From assembly GCF_964355755.1 (NCBI RefSeq), contig NC_092671.1, positions 36,661,304 through 36,725,303 on the forward strand: 64,000 nucleotides of DNA, given 5' to 3'. A program made the position numbers and the translations under genes. Positions 1-13,042 of this stretch are shown one piece after another. The notes under the pieces are model-generated. The model saw only the letters and a program-made list of their open reading frames with translations. It made no database searches and was not told the DNA's origin. Position 1 is the first letter of the stretch; every line of letters starts with the position of its first letter. This DNA is from Antedon mediterranea. Lineage: Eukaryota; Echinodermata; Crinoidea; Comatulida; Antedonidae.

Positions 1-103
1 AAAGGTGTGATGTGCCTACCCAAATATGGTAGTGATATGACATCATCATGTTCATGGGCACATCACATTTTTCTGTCAAGTTTGATAGTGCAGACAGAGC
101 TTT
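1..103 (+). mobile_element. TCTGTCTACAC MITE, copy 1 (cut by window edge)
   Basis: Right part of the main MITE family: one CCAAATATGGTAGTGATATG unit, GACATCATCATG, and the right end GATAGTGCAGACAGAGCTT. Confidence 0.85.
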
Positions 104-106
104 AGG

Positions 107-1816
107 ATATTTTAAACAATTACTTATTTTGTACTGTTATGTATTTAGTCACAGTACAGTTTTAAAGGGTGAGTTCTACAGTGTCTGAAAAACAGACCAG
201 AACAAAAAGTTAGCCTTTACCAAACCCATCAACTACACACATACTTGCAATGGTTTTTATAGACAACTAGACAAAAGAATGGAATTATGATAGTTAAATG
301 AAAAATAAAGCAACAATGATATGAATGAAACTTGCGGTAAAAATATCTACAACCTAAACTCAAACGGTTTTTATAGACAACAACAACTAGACGAAAGTGG
401 CCTGGAAAATTAGAAATTTATGAAAAGATAGGCACATTACACATTACTGTTATTATCAAGACACCTATTTAGAAATAATTACAGAAGAAATTTAAAACGC
501 CTTGTGATTCATTCATATATCAGGTGTGTTCACATTGCTCATTCGTTAGTCATCGATATAATGATACACTTATCTTGATTGTGTTACATGTATATAATTT
601 CATCCACTATGCCTCCAGGTATTTTCTAAAATTATTTATGAAATCATAACATCACATCACTTAGTTATTTTGTGGATTGATTGATTGAAATTGAAAATAA
701 GATTTTGGAATAAAGTCATACTGTGATTAAAAAGTAACACAAAATAATAAGAAAGTATATTATCATTATGTTGATATTATTTTTGCAGTACACCACGTTT
801 ATTTGATTCTGAAAAGAACAGTTTTTTTAAAAATGTTATACTACTGATCGTCCTCAAGAGTGAGAATGCAGAAAGGCCAGGAAAGGAGGAATATAAGTGA
901 AATTGGGTGGGACTGGTGTGAAAGCTAAAAATATTAATTTAGTACTATATTATATATTTAATACAGTTTTACATTTTGTACCAGCAAAACTGAAACGTAT
1001 GATTTTGTCTAGAATGTAATTAATACCCATAATTCTGCAATATCTAATGTTCTTTTTACACTCAAACTTTATGGCTTGTAGAAGAAAAAAGCTCAAGATA
1101 TTTTTAATACAGTACCTCAAATGTTTGTTTGTGGGTATTTTTACTGCATAATTTTCCTTCTACTGTAAATGTAAAGAAACGAAATGTTTTTTTATTGATT
1201 ATTTCCAACAAAGCAATTTATCATATTGCATATATAATATTATAAAAAATTATTTTGGAACTATTTGTTCAGAGTCCTTATTGTGCTGAATTGGTACATA
1301 TTTTTAGAGGCTACACACCAGGGACCTATTTCTGTGGCTAGACCAGCATTTTATTGTATCCGTCTGTCTAAGAATGGAATTATGATGATGGGATAATTGA
1401 ATGGATTGCTTTCCACATCATGGTCATGTTCAAAGTTGTTTCTAAATGCAGACCAAGGTTGCACCAGTTGGTGCAAAAAAACCCAAAAGTAGAATTTATA
1501 CAAAAGAAACAATTCAATTAGAAAACCGTTAATGCTGTAATAATAGATTTCAAGGATTCTGTGGAATGCAAGGTTTCATAGTGTCTAACAAACTCATTTG
1601 TGCTTTATATAAAAAATAAAGAAAATCAAAAACCCAGCAACAATTATATTACAGTGCTATTGACTTCATGTCCTCCATGAGGTAGAAATATATCCAACTT
1701 AAGCTCGAACACAAATTTTCCACTTTATATGTAGACATCCTATCATTAGGCCACCGGCGCTTTTCAGTATGCCAGATAGGGTATGAAAAAAGTCAATTTG
1801 AACATTCAATATTAAA
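107..1816. other. Non-coding AT-rich DNA
   Basis: No coding frame, RNA or element ends were seen apart from the dispersed repeat at 786-880. Confidence 0.6.
786..880 (+). repeat. Dispersed repeat shared with 52548-52690
   Basis: GTACACCACGTTTATT, TTCTGAAAAGAAC and GATCGTCCTCAAGAGTGAGA match 52550-52640 with small changes. Confidence 0.5.
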
Positions 1817-1975
1817 TGTCTACACTATCAAACTTTGTGAAAAAAAAATGTGTTGTGCCCATATATGGAAATGATGATGTCATATCATTACCATATTAGA
1901 ACATATCACTACCATATTAGAATACTGTATATCACTACCATATTTGGGCATGGTTTGATAGTGTAGACAGAGCTT
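1817..1975 (-). mobile_element. TCTGTCTACAC MITE, copy 2
   Basis: Both ends are recognisable, with three CACTACCATATT-type units inside. The centre reads CCCATATATGGAAATGATGA. Confidence 0.85.
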
Positions 1976-2539
1976 TATTTTTTATTTGTCTGGGGACAAA
2001 ATATTTACAGTAAACTATTCCGTCTGAATTAATCTTCTTCAAATTTCATATGGATCAATCTTACTTGATTCCTTACGGATCAAGATTTGATTCCATCCGG
2101 AACGAGACTTGCTTGAAGCAATGTAAGATATATTGCGTTAAAATTGTTATTGATTTAAGGGCAAAAGGATGAGTAGAGTTTCTCTTGAGAGTTGTTACAT
2201 TCTTTAATTAAATTTCATAGAAGAAGTAGCATAGTTAGTTGTACTTAAATTGACTGCAATGAAGGAAAATGAAACGACCACCAGGAAGACCAAAAGAAAC
2301 TGGATAAACCAAATAAAAAAGGTTTAAAGGGAAAAAATGTAGACTTTAGCACAACCATCCTGTCCTAAACAGAAAAATATGGAAACAAATTGTGGAAACC
2401 GTAATGTCTAAATGACAGAAAACGTTTCAATAGAGAGATTGACTGTGAAGGAGGAGCTAACAAGTTCTTGCTAGTGTAGATAAGCTTATGCTTATTTAAA
2501 ATTAAATTAATGCTTATTTAAAATTAAATTGTATACTAT

Positions 2540-2906
2540 TGTAGAAAAAAAGGCAAAATGATTGAAAAACATTTTAATATTTTGTAGGCATGGATTAGTA
2601 AGGCCACTAATATCACATGCCTAAAATGTTTTATACATGAACAATTACAATTTATATAATTATTATAGAAAAAAGGCAAAATGATTAAAAAACATTTTAA
2701 TGTTTTGTATATATGGGTTAATAAGGCTACTAAACATCACATGCCTAAAGGGTTTTATACATGAACAATTACAATTTATATATTATTATTATGGAAAAAA
2801 GGCAAAATGGTTGAAAAACATTTAAATATTTTTTAGGTAAAATTTAATAAGGCCACTAAACATCACAGGCCTAAAAAGTTGTTATACATGAACAATTACA
2901 ATATAG
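2540..2906 (+). repeat. Three ~124-bp tandem units
   Basis: AGGCAAAATG starts units at about 2551, 2674 and 2800; each continues with AACATTTTAATATTTTGT, GGCCACTAA, CATCACATGCCTAAA and TACATGAACAATTACAAT. Confidence 0.9.
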
Positions 2907-4217
2907 AGTGCTGTTATAGTGCATTGAATTGTGCAGTATTGACATAAACTCAGGTGAATGGATGGTATTACTACATCTGAAGGGCAATTGTGGATTTACC
3001 TTACAATTGCTAAACAGGTAGTAAAACACAATCTAAATTATCACACCTTTTAATTCATAATCAATTCCGTTGCTCTGAAATCTACCGGTAGTCATTGCAC
3101 AAGGCAACACGCCTCAAATCAACCTAAATATTATTATCAATCGTTGGCGAATTGATTATTCTTGTCTTGGAACTGACAGATCCAGTGACATAGAAGTCGT
3201 GTCCCGGAAGAAGAAAAGTTTATTCTTGAAGTCATAGTCGGCTAGTTCTTCACAAAGATGCACTCATAACACAATATTATTTTAGTGTCGCAGCTAATTG
3301 AACAAAGACGGTTTTGAGTGACTTTTTTTGCATTAGCCTCGGGCTAAGCACTGGATTCGCTCATGTTTGAATTATTCACCCTCGAGGATATTATTTATTT
3401 GAAGATAGTATTTATGTATAAGGATGTTATGATCTTAAATTGAGATCTTTTGTACTGCCGACACTTATGCAAGTGCTTGAATAGATTGCTGAAGGAAGGT
3501 ACTCAACTGTCATGTTGGTAAAGGTGTATAGTATACTAAAAGAGATTATCTTCTACTGTACAACATTGGATGAATTATTACACCACCCATGTGGTTCTAT
3601 TAGAAGAAAATGAATATATAAATACTTGTGTATTGCGTTTGTATCAGGTTGACAGAAACATAAGCTATTCTCGTTCTTAGAAACCGTACACTCGTCCAAT
3701 GCTGCTAAGGGATTTCACTTGTAATTGATTTCAAAGCAAAATCCTTTCATTGAATGTCTATATATCTGCCTTTGTGGATTTCAATACTCTTTCGATTGTC
3801 ACCAGTGATAATACTACTACTCTGCAAGCATGTTGATGTTAAGAAAGAAAAAAGTAAGTATGCTATTAATTGTAGAAATATGTGCTTAACCATTTTTGCA
3901 GCTTGCGGTTTTTATGGTTCTTTTAAAACTTTTTTAATGTGAATGCAGCACCAGTAGCCTGGATATGTCATTCTTAATTATATTTGGAGCAGTCCATGTG
4001 TTCTATTGATTTACCAACCTGTACATGAACAATATACTATAGTAGGCTTACAACAATATTAATGGTATTTCAAAACGTTTTATTTTCAATTTTATTGAGG
4101 ATGTTTCAGATGGGTTTAAAGTGTAAAATCAGTATGTATTACCTTGACAAATATTTTATTTAAACAGCAGTAGTAGAGGGAATACTTGCCCGACTCCAGT
4201 CAAGTTTAAAATCTTCC
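2907..4217. other. Non-coding DNA, slightly less AT-rich
   Basis: Between 3050 and 3750 the sequence looks unique and less AT-rich than its surroundings. A promoter or 5' UTR for the doubtful exon at 3754 is possible, but no motif decides it. Confidence 0.4.
3754..3853 (+). CDS. Doubtful candidate first exon with a hydrophobic N-terminus
   Basis: The frame starts MSIYLPLWISILFRLSPVII and goes to LLLCKHVDVKKEK before a strong GTAAGTAT donor (phase 1). The start looks like a signal peptide or signal anchor. No matching downstream exon is proven. Its phase does not fit the MCC exons, so if real it belongs to another gene. Confidence 0.2.
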
Positions 4218-4790
4218 AAGTATAAAGTCCGGTCATCTCGTTACCCCATCACTCCCAAATCACAACCCCTCCATGACAGTTTTTAAATGTAGTTTAACCT
4301 TCTCACCCAGTACAAAGTCCAATTATCTTGTTACCCTAAAACTCCCTACCCACAACCCCTCTGTGGTACTGTAGTTTTCATATGTAGTTTCAAACCTTAC
4401 CAGTACAAAGTCCAATTATCTTGCTACCCTAATACTCCCTACCCACAACCCCTCTGTGGTACTGTAGTTTTCATATGTAGTTTCAAACCTTACCAGTACA
4501 AAGTCCAATTATCTTGCTACCCTAATACTCCCTACCCACAACCCCTCTGTGGTACTGTAGTTTTCATATATAGTTTCAAACCTTACCAGTACAAAGTCCA
4601 ATTATCTTGCTACCCTAATACTCTCTACCCACAACCCCTCTGTGGTACTGTAGTTTTCATATATAGTTTCAAACCTTACCAGTACAAAGTCCAATTATCT
4701 TGCTACCCTAATACTCCCTACCCACAACCCCTCCGTGGTACTGTAGTTTTCATATATAGTTTCAAACCTTACCAGTACAAAGTCCTGTCA
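4218..4790 (+). repeat. 93-bp satellite, about six units
   Basis: AGTACAAAGTCC recurs near 4309, 4402, 4495, 4588, 4681 and 4774, giving a 93-bp period. Inner units are almost identical; the first (from 4218) is diverged, as expected at an array edge. Confidence 0.95.
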
Positions 4791-4978
4791 TGTTTAGATA
4801 TTAAAATAGATGTAGAAAAGGTGCCAGAATTTCATACTTTACAGAGGAATTTATTCTTCCTACTTAAATTACAGTACTTTCAATTTTAACTGAAAATAAA
4901 CCAAAACAAACCTAATTTCACATCATTTTTAAATGTTGTACCAAAAACCAATACTTTATGTTAAAATATTGACATAAA

Positions 4979-5220
4979 GGAGTTGGGTAGTCGAGTGGTT
5001 AGGACACGTGACTGTCATACAGCGAGACCTGGGTTCAATTCCCGACAACTCCCAGTCTACTCATCTGTAAATAAGTACCTGTTTGAAAATACTAGGGAGA
5101 AAAAAGGCGGCAAGGCCACCCTACCATGGCCACCCTACCACATAATGCCAAGGCTTAAGTAAAATGAGCTAACAGCTCATTACCCTATGTTCAGAATTGA
5201 ATACGGAACCTTTACCTTAT
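4979..5220 (+). mobile_element. tRNA-derived SINE
   Basis: The head has a 7-bp acceptor pair GGAGTTG/CAACTCC, an A-box-like TAGTCGAGTGG and a B-box-like GGTTCAATTCC, but a mispaired anticodon stem. A ~150-bp non-tRNA body follows. Confidence 0.65.
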
Positions 5221-6214
5221 TGACAAAAAATAATTAATAAAGTGCTATTAATACTGTATCTCTTTACTTGCATCTCTTCAAGTGCAGACAATTATTATCA
5301 ATTATTTCAAAGTGCAAAATCATTAATTAATTTACATAATGCTGTATAGTATATCTCATAAACTTATACTCTAATTAACCAACATAGATTGCTAAGTAGC
5401 ACCATGTACTTCAAACCACTGTGATTACTAAAGAAATGTCTGAAAGGTGTTCACGCCCTATTACTCAAGAACAGAAAATGGCTGTATCCACTTGGAATCA
5501 ATTACAAATGATCTCATTCATACTCCAATTATTAATAACATCAGAATTGTTTGTTCGTAAATGGTTCCGTAATTAATAATCTTAGTCATCGTTGATAATT
5601 TAGAATTGGGGAAGGTGAAGACTAGAAGACTAAAGCTATTGTGCTTAAAATAATTGCACCATTGTGAGTCACTCATTGGATCATGCTAGTTCCCCTTATT
5701 CTATCTACTGTAGTAGTAGTAAAATGCATGCTTGTATCAGGAAAGAGTGGAATTACCTGCTTATATTAAGACAGTGTTAAGGTAGGCAGCTACTTTAAAA
5801 CCTATTTAAAGTACATTTACCGGTTGACTCAACTTTCAAAATGATAATCTGTTTTATTTCCATTTTAATGCATTATAAAATCCACTAGTGTGCTGATGAA
5901 ATCCTAAAGAGGTGTTTTAAAACGATTGCTTTAAGTGATATGCTAGATAGTAGTTAGTTCCATACACTGCACCTTTTCTACAATTATAGTAATCTCGCCT
6001 TGGCTGGATCGATCAACCTGCCATAAATATTGGTGAATTTTAAACTATACTATAATATTACAATTCTTATTTTATAGGGCATGTTTCTGCTGAATAACGC
6101 AGAATAAACCGTTTATTTAAAAATATATTTTTTTTGGACTGATATCTCTTCTCCCAAAATAACTGTTTTGTTGTGGTTGGTTATTAGCAAAAACATTAAC
6201 ATTATCCAAAATGC

Positions 6215-6395
6215 AATAAGGGTTATCGCAAATAGCGTGAGTGATGCATGATGGGAAGGAATTGGAAGCAATAGCTCCACCACCAGTATAAGTTTTTATT
6301 ATACTTTGGTGCTATTGCTCCCAAACCCTTCACATCATGCACTGTGCAATGACGTGCCTCACGAAAAGCAAGCTGTTTGGGATAAACCCTATGCG
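6215..6395. repeat. Imperfect foldback repeat
   Basis: GCATGATGGGAAGG and AAGCAATAGC on the left pair with GCTATTGCTCCCAAACCCTT and CACATCATGC on the right, and the flanks are weaker complements. Probably an old MITE. Confidence 0.6.
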
Positions 6396-7266
6396 ATCAG
6401 GCGATCAGCTACATCAAATATCCATTATTTTCCATTGCAGCTAGAAGTTGTACAGCACTATGTTTTTCTATGGTGTGTGTATTAGTACCTAAGACTTTTC
6501 TCACTAATAACATAAATCTTAAGAGAACTGAACAAAGTGAGCCATGCAGACAAATATTATATACAATAGGTCTCCTGGGGTATATTTTACACAGAGAATA
6601 ACATTGAAATTCATTGGTCTCGTATTTTGAACTATTTGTTCACCTAAAGGGCACTGTGTAGTAGACTCTGTGTGCACTTTATTTACTTTTGAGGGATGCG
6701 TCCACAGTACGCAAACTTTAATTGTTATGATTGCCAACCCCCTATAGCTATGCTGTATTACCCAACATCAATAAAAGGCAGGTAATTGTAGTCAAATTTA
6801 TACGCTTTATTCCTAATATTGTATACACTTTGCATTGTACTATGCAACACTGGTTATGTATCTTGTGTCTATGGGTAATTTAGCGTACTGTGTGTTTGAT
6901 ATCGCCTTGCAAAGTTTTATAGAGTGCTTATGCATTGTTATGGAGTAGGTTAACTTTAAATTACAGCGACCATGAATGGGAAATCTACCGATACACACAA
7001 TCTACCAATATATAATATTTTGTGCGAGGTGTAGCGTGGAGAGCTGATTAGATAGTTCTTAACACTCATGGCAATCCTCGCGGTGCTGCACCTTTGCCAT
7101 GTGTATAATGTTGTAGATTAAATTTCGTACCTGAAAATTGAATAAAATTAACAATTAAAAAAATTATATTTTATATACTTTTATTATACAGTAAGTACAG
7201 ATTGATAATTTTATAGAATATCCCATTATTAATATTGATTTAAAGATTTAACATTATAAAGATGCA

Positions 7267-7386
7267 TGTACACTATCAAACTTTATGATGATGTCATATC
7301 ACTACCATATTTGGGAATATCACTACCATATTTGGGAATATCACTACCATATTTGGGCACATCACACTTTTTTCGTCAAACTAGTT
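7267..7386 (-). mobile_element. TCTGTCTACAC MITE, copy 3 (truncated)
   Basis: It has three consecutive TATCACTACCATATTTGGG units and the left terminus, but the outermost right end is missing and part of the interior is deleted. Confidence 0.8.
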
Positions 7387-8589
7387 AATAAAGTTAGTTA
7401 CAATCTATACAAACAAATAAACCTTGAATTCTTTTATATGAAAATGAGTAAATAAATATATAAGATTACTATATTCACATCTACTGTGTGTGGACAGACA
7501 TTATATTTATCATTCAGATTCACATGTAATAAGCTCTCCTTTTTACTTCATGACAACTATACTTCGTACTTGTCAATGTTGACATAAATAAATCACACTC
7601 CTCATGCAAGATAAGTTTCAAAGCAAAACATTAGCAAACTTGTCTCCAATTTCCTCTATAATTCGCCCACGAATTTATGTGTCTAGTTTTCTAATCAAAG
7701 TTTATGTCGGAGATTCTTCTAAAAATTCATTACATCTATTTTTTACGGATGTCACTTTCAAGCTGATATTTTGTTGTAATACTGTCGACTGTCGGAGAAT
7801 ATTAACAGCAGGTTTGTTCTTAACGCGATGCACTAAAGAAAAGTATTTTTTTGGAACTGAATGACTGAGTACTATTTAACGTTATATCGTACTGTGGTAT
7901 GTGTATTCGCACTACTTTTTATGTAGATGTACAAGTGATTTTCCAACTGATCAAGCACGTTCACACTCTGTTTAAATTCCAAATATCATTGTTTTGCTTG
8001 GTAGCATCTGTGGAGATAGTAAATGTGTTGCGGGCTTTGCTATGTGTTTAACCGACAAACAATTAGGCCATAATAGCCTAGACAATGGACAAGTAGCCTG
8101 AAGGACTAGCGGCTAATTCTACTGTTAGCGCCAGTCTGTGTTTTTCATTAAACACATTATTAGTGTTCTGCAATGCATAGCAATGAATCTACTAAAACAA
8201 GTGTCGTTTGATGAGTAATCAACATTTTTAGGACTGCTTTAACCATTTCTGGTGAATTTATTCAGTTTTACAGTAGAGACATAGATAACTGATTGATACG
8301 GACAGTTAATACTGTACTAACTGTTGAATTTGAAGTTGTTATGTCGTCGTTATTAAACAGGTAATTTGTTGTTTTTGCCAATTCTTCAAGAGAATATTTA
8401 AAGTAGACCTTGGAGCACGGTTTTCTTGCATATTGAAAACTAGTACTTTACATTCTTTTCCATTAAAATGTTGGATTAGCTTCCATTGTATGTATTATCA
8501 AATGTAGGCCTCCTTCGTGCCTGTCATTTGTAAAAGTACTACCGGATGTGTAGCATAATTTGTATCGTAGATTGTTGCCATATTTTCAT

Positions 8590-9300
8590 TTGGAGTGAGC
8601 TTCTTATTTATTATTTGTAAGTTGAATTGAACTCAACATCCAATATTAAATTTAAAACTATGGCAGTTAAATTGTGTTCTGTTTACACTTTAAAAATGTA
8701 AAACAACTTTAGATGCACTTGGTATGTAAATTAAAAGTTAATTGTTTTCATTGTGTAGTTTAATTCATTTGTTTCTTCAAAGTTATTTATTTATTATTTG
8801 TAATTTTAAATTGAACTCCACATCCAATCTTAAATTTAAAACTACAGTATGGCAGTTACATACACTTTCAAAAACAGCAAAACTTGCAAATTTAGATGCA
8901 GTCGGTATGCAATTAACAATTATTTTCATTGTGTAGTTATTTATTTGTTTCTTCAAAGTTATTTATTTATTATTTGTAAAAGTTAAATTGAACTCAACAT
9001 CCAATCTAAAATTTAAAACTATGGCAGTTAAATTTTTTTCTGTTTACACTAAAAATGTAACAAAACTTTAGATGCACTTGGTATGCAAATTAACAGTTAA
9101 TTGTTTTCATTGTGTAGTTTAAATTAATTTGTTTGTTCAAATGTATTTATTTATTATTTGTAAAATTAAATTTAAATTTTTTTTTCTATTTACACTTTAA
9201 AAATGTAACAAAACTTTAGATGCACTTGGTATGCAAATTAACTTGAATGAATTGTTTTCATTGTGAAGTTATTCATTTGTTTGTTCAAAGTTAATTAAAC
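8590..9300 (+). repeat. ~180-bp tandem units, four copies
   Basis: TTATTTATTATTTGTAA followed by AACTCAACATCCAATCTTAA, ATGGCAGTTAAATT and TTAGATGCACTTGGTATG recurs at about 8604, 8787, 8964 and 9147. The last copy lacks the ACTCAACATCC part. Confidence 0.88.
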
Positions 9301-9822
9301 TTTAATATTGTATAATAAAGTGGTTTATTTATTTAAACCTGGACATTTGATACTAGATTAATTAGCTTATTAGCATCCTTATGATATATCGCTTCCTGTA
9401 GGTGACTGGCCATAAGTTTAATTATACTTGTTAGAATAGACAGTTCCTTATTATCCATTGGGGTGGTACTGTATTATAATCATTAGCTTTGCTTATTCTT
9501 TACCTGGCGGTCAGCGGATCATTACTGTAGTTTACAAGTTTGGATTTTAAGGTGATAGGTAGTTTGGCTGATTCTTTTTTTTTTAAATTGAAACAGTAAG
9601 TACAATTTGGTTCTATTTTCAAAATTATTGATAAATTATATATTTGTATTTTTTTTTTTGTAAGTTTCTTTTTTTTCTAAGCCAAAAAAGTATTGTTACA
9701 TACCACTACCTTTCATCGTCGGTCATCAGGTCAGGTGAATGAGCTAGCCGAAGCTAGGTCGTATCATCGGTAGGTATTCTCCGATGACGTGCGTCTTCTG
9801 TGATGTTAAGAGGTCTTTTCCA

Positions 9823-9837
9823 GGGGGGGGGGGGGGG
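9823..9837 (+). repeat. G15 homopolymer
   Basis: Fifteen G in a row, followed by TCCCGGG. A similar run is at 44931-44945. Such runs are error-prone in assembly. Confidence 0.9.
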
Positions 9838-10575
9838 TCCCGGGTTCTCGCTGTTGGTGTAGAAGGTCATCATATATATTTGACAGTTCGTATGCCAAAT
9901 GAAATTATTTGAACATATATATTTGCATCTTATAAAGAGTTGTAGAACTAGAGAAGGACTATTTTACCTCAAATTTCAACTTGAAAACAGTATAGAAAAA
10001 GTAAACTTACTTACAGTACTTAACAATATGGAAATCTTATAATGCGCCTGTTTCCATAAAAAAATTAGATGCTCTTAGCGAACTTGACATACCAATGCAA
10101 TGAATGAAGTCATGTAGTAAAGTCGGAGCTGATGATAAACATCTTAAGCTTTGATTTAGGTTTACTTAGATAATATACTGGATGCAGGACTAAATTAAGA
10201 GTCCTCTATATCCAGATCCAATTGGTCACTCCTTCTGTTTTTGTATTCTTAACTTGTGATCATAAATTACAGGTTGATTCATCTAGAATTTGTCCAAACC
10301 ATTCACTGTGAGGTTGCTGTCACATGTTCGGGCAAAGAATTCCAATTATTGGACAATTTATTTTAAATTAAATTATTTATTTGAGTTGTTTTTGTTTTAC
10401 TCCAATGACCTTTCAGTAAGCAACTGTCAAACATGTGATATGTTCTGCAACTGCTACGCTCTGAGAATCCTGATCATACAAAAACATCTTTAATTTTCCA
10501 CTACCATGCCCCGTAAAGCGCCCCCTTCCTGATTGTATTGATTGGTAATAACGTAAACAAGATTCTTGCATGCTA

Positions 10576-10603
10576 CATGCTAGGAATCCTGATTCCTAGC
10601 ATG
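10576..10603. repeat. Perfect 28-bp palindrome
   Basis: CATGCTAGGAATC, a CT spacer, then GATTCCTAGCATG: two 13-base arms with no mismatch. Confidence 0.9.
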
Positions 10604-10652
10604 ATGTTTATGATTATTTCAATTTCTCGTACAAAGTTTCTATTTCTGGTCT

Positions 10653-10812
10653 AAAGCTGTCTACACTATTAAACTAGTTTGACAATAACATTCTGATGTG
10701 CCCCAATATGGTAGTGATATGCCAAAAAATGGTAGTGATGACATCATCATGTCCATATATAGGCACATCATATTTTTTTGTCGCATAAAGTTTGATAGTG
10801 TAGACAGAGCTT
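10653..10812 (+). mobile_element. TCTGTCTACAC MITE, copy 4
   Basis: Nearly full length with both termini (left end lacks CT in AGCTCTGTC). It has two ATGGTAGTGATATG units. Confidence 0.88.
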
Positions 10813-11154
10813 TAGGCATTGAACAAACATTGTGCTTACTAAGTTACAACCCTGGTATATTGGTTTGTAACAAGTATAAAATACCGGTCTTGGGTTTTTT
10901 TTTCCTTGTACCACGCCAAGAAGCCTGGTTTTACCCAAACATGATTTCATCAAAAACCAGCATCTATCGCCCTCTCGTAATTATATGTGTCAGGAGCAAC
11001 ACGTTTACATTTGTTTTCTTTCTTCATACCGAGAAGCCTGGACATACATAAACATGTTTATCATTTTCTTTTCTACCACCAAATGCCATTCTAGCCCCCT
11101 GGTATCTTTACAGTAGGCCTATATTTCTACTTATCGTTTTTATTTACAGGCATA

Positions 11155-11323
11155 AAGCTTTGTCTACACTATCAAACTTTATGTGACAAAAAAATATGAT
11201 GTGCCTAAATATGGTGGTGATATGCCCAAATATGGTAGTGATATGACATCATCATGTCCATATATATATCCACATGTATTTTGTGTCACATAGTTTGATA
11301 GTGGATAACAGTAGACAGAGCTT
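11155..11323 (+). mobile_element. TCTGTCTACAC MITE, copy 5
   Basis: Both ends are present; the right end carries a small insertion (GATAGTGGATAACAGTAGAC). It has two internal units. Confidence 0.88.
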
Positions 11324-11556
11324 AAGGAAATAGCAAATTCGTTTTTCTCTATTCAGAGCTCCCTTTTGCTTTCAAACTATTCATGTACTGTAGATTACAA
11401 TACATTAATGTGTACTACTTTACTGCTGATTTATTCTTTTATATCTCAAAACAGCTGGGCTTTGGTGATATATTTTGTAATAATTTATACAATATTTCAA
11501 AATAACACTCTTTATATTAACAAACAGTAATTGTTAATTTGAATGTAAAAAACATA

Positions 11557-11650
11557 AAACCCTGTCTACACTATCAAACTGTATGTGACAAAAAATGTGA
11601 TATGCCCATATATGGAAATGATGATGTCATATCACTACCATATTTGGACC
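11557..11650 (-). mobile_element. TCTGTCTACAC MITE, copy 6 (half element)
   Basis: Left end plus CCCATATATGGAAATGATGA and one CACTACCATATTTGG unit, then the match stops. Confidence 0.8.
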
Positions 11651-12089
11651 ATCTTTATAGGATATGCGACACAGATATGTTTTTCAGATACTTAAATATC
11701 ATCAAACTTAACGAATTCTTATATCAGTTGATTCCTAGTATTGTTGCCAAAAACATTTTTATGAATTATCTATAGAATACTGTATCTTTACTTTTTCGAT
11801 TAAAGTTTGTGATTGTTTAACGAGATTGATGAAACTTTATTATCTTCGAAATTTGAAATGGATTCCAATATTGGACTGGATCCTCAGACATATCTGTTGA
11901 TTAATAACTGAATGTTATCCATACCTGTGTCTCGTGGGATCTATGCAATTAATTGCAAGTAAATATTGACATAATAAGTAATGATATAGTTTTACTGTGT
12001 TTATCACTTTTCTAGGTTAATAACCTTATGTTGATGAATGATAATTTATTAACCTTTGTCTTTGTTTCAAGTAAATAACAATTTTTCTT

Positions 12090-12302
12090 AAGCTCTGTCT
12101 ACACTATCAAACTAGTTTGACAAAAAAAAGTATGATGTGGCCAAATATGGTAGTGATATGCCCAAATATTGTAGTGATATGCCCAAATATGGTGGTGATT
12201 TGCCCAAATATGGTAGTGATTTGCCCAAATATGGTAGTGATATGACATCGTCATTTCCATATATGGGCATATCACCTAAAGTTTGTAGTGCAAACAGGGC
12301 AT
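12090..12302 (+). mobile_element. TCTGTCTACAC MITE, copy 7 (longest)
   Basis: It has five consecutive GCCCAAATATGGTAGTGAT-type units, the most in the window. The right end is degraded (GTTTGTAGTGCAAACAGGGC). Confidence 0.88.
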
Positions 12303-12961
12303 TACAGTAATATAATTATTTCAGTCCTAATTAAAAAAAAACACTTCTTCTTTTCTCATCAAATTTTGGAAATTTATAACTAGTTATTTTGATTGTTTTC
12401 ATCAATTTAATTGGAAAAAAGATCATTCAATTTTCATCGTAATTTCATTATTGCATTATGAGGTGTGAAACAGTGACTGAAAATTAGATGATACATAAGT
12501 ACACCAATATGTAATAGTACTAATTTCTGGACGTGAAACTAAATTTGTTTTAATTATCCTAAAACAGCAAAAAGCCGTTTTACACTGCCCAGAGGTGAAA
12601 AAAATAGGATAACATTCAATTTCATTTAATCCTAGAGTGTTTTTTTTTACAATTTATTAAGTTGTAAAACGTGGTAGAGTATTGTAAAAGGAAACGTTTA
12701 TGAATTTGTGTTGCATTAAATTGAATTCTAGTTACAACGATAATTAAAATCATTGCCATGTGTTCATTTATTTCTGCTACACTTACCTTCTAAATAATGG
12801 CGTTAAAATAAACCGATTGCAGTGACCTGAATTAGGTTTTAGAGACTCATTAATGTTAAGAGAGTTAATGCGATTAGGTCTGTAATTTGATGTGTTCATT
12901 TAATCAATTGTTTCAAGCTGCCAGTTGCTCATAACTAAATTTGCATCCATTGTTCTTGCAG

Positions 12962-13042
12962 AAACATCGACAAGAACTGGAAAACATTGTGATGTCCAGT
13001 GCTGCGGGTCAGAGTCGCCAGTCCCGTTCCAATGTGGAGGCA
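12962..13042 (+). CDS. Candidate 5' exon, 27 codons, possibly MCC
   Basis: The acceptor is TTCTTGCAG and the donor a strong GTAAGTG. The 81-nt exon is phase 0 on both sides and reads KHRQELENIVMSSAAG followed by QSRQSRSNVEA. It could join in frame to the MCC exon at 39771. The sequence is polar with a short helical start. I do not recognise a domain, and a second reading frame is also open, so the frame is not proven. It could equally belong to an unseen upstream gene. Confidence 0.4.

Larger units (their letters stand above)
5221..8589. other. Non-coding DNA around a foldback and a MITE
   Basis: Apart from the entries at 6215-6395 and 7267-7386 I see nothing. The short open frames here lack splice sites and coding character. 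Confidence 0.55.
9301..12961. other. Non-coding DNA with four MITE copies
   Basis: MITE copies 4-7 account for about 640 bp. Open frames at 10698 and 11539 run through MITE sequence and are not genes. The rest is unremarkable. Confidence 0.6.

Noticed and set aside
4218-4790. Possible CRISPR-like array
   Set aside because: The 93-bp units are contiguous with no unique spacers; this is an ordinary satellite.
4980-5053. Functional tRNA-Asp (GTC in the loop)
   Set aside because: The anticodon stem does not pair and a SINE body follows, so it is a SINE head.
8742-8936. 64-residue frame
   Set aside because: It lies inside the ~180-bp tandem repeat and is not kept open in the other units.
10698-11051. 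117-residue open frame
   Set aside because: Its first part is MITE sequence, and the rest lacks coding character or splice support.
3754-13042. Joining the hydrophobic frame at 3754 to MCC
   Set aside because: The donor is phase 1 while the MCC exon at 39771 requires phase 0, so the join would break the frame.
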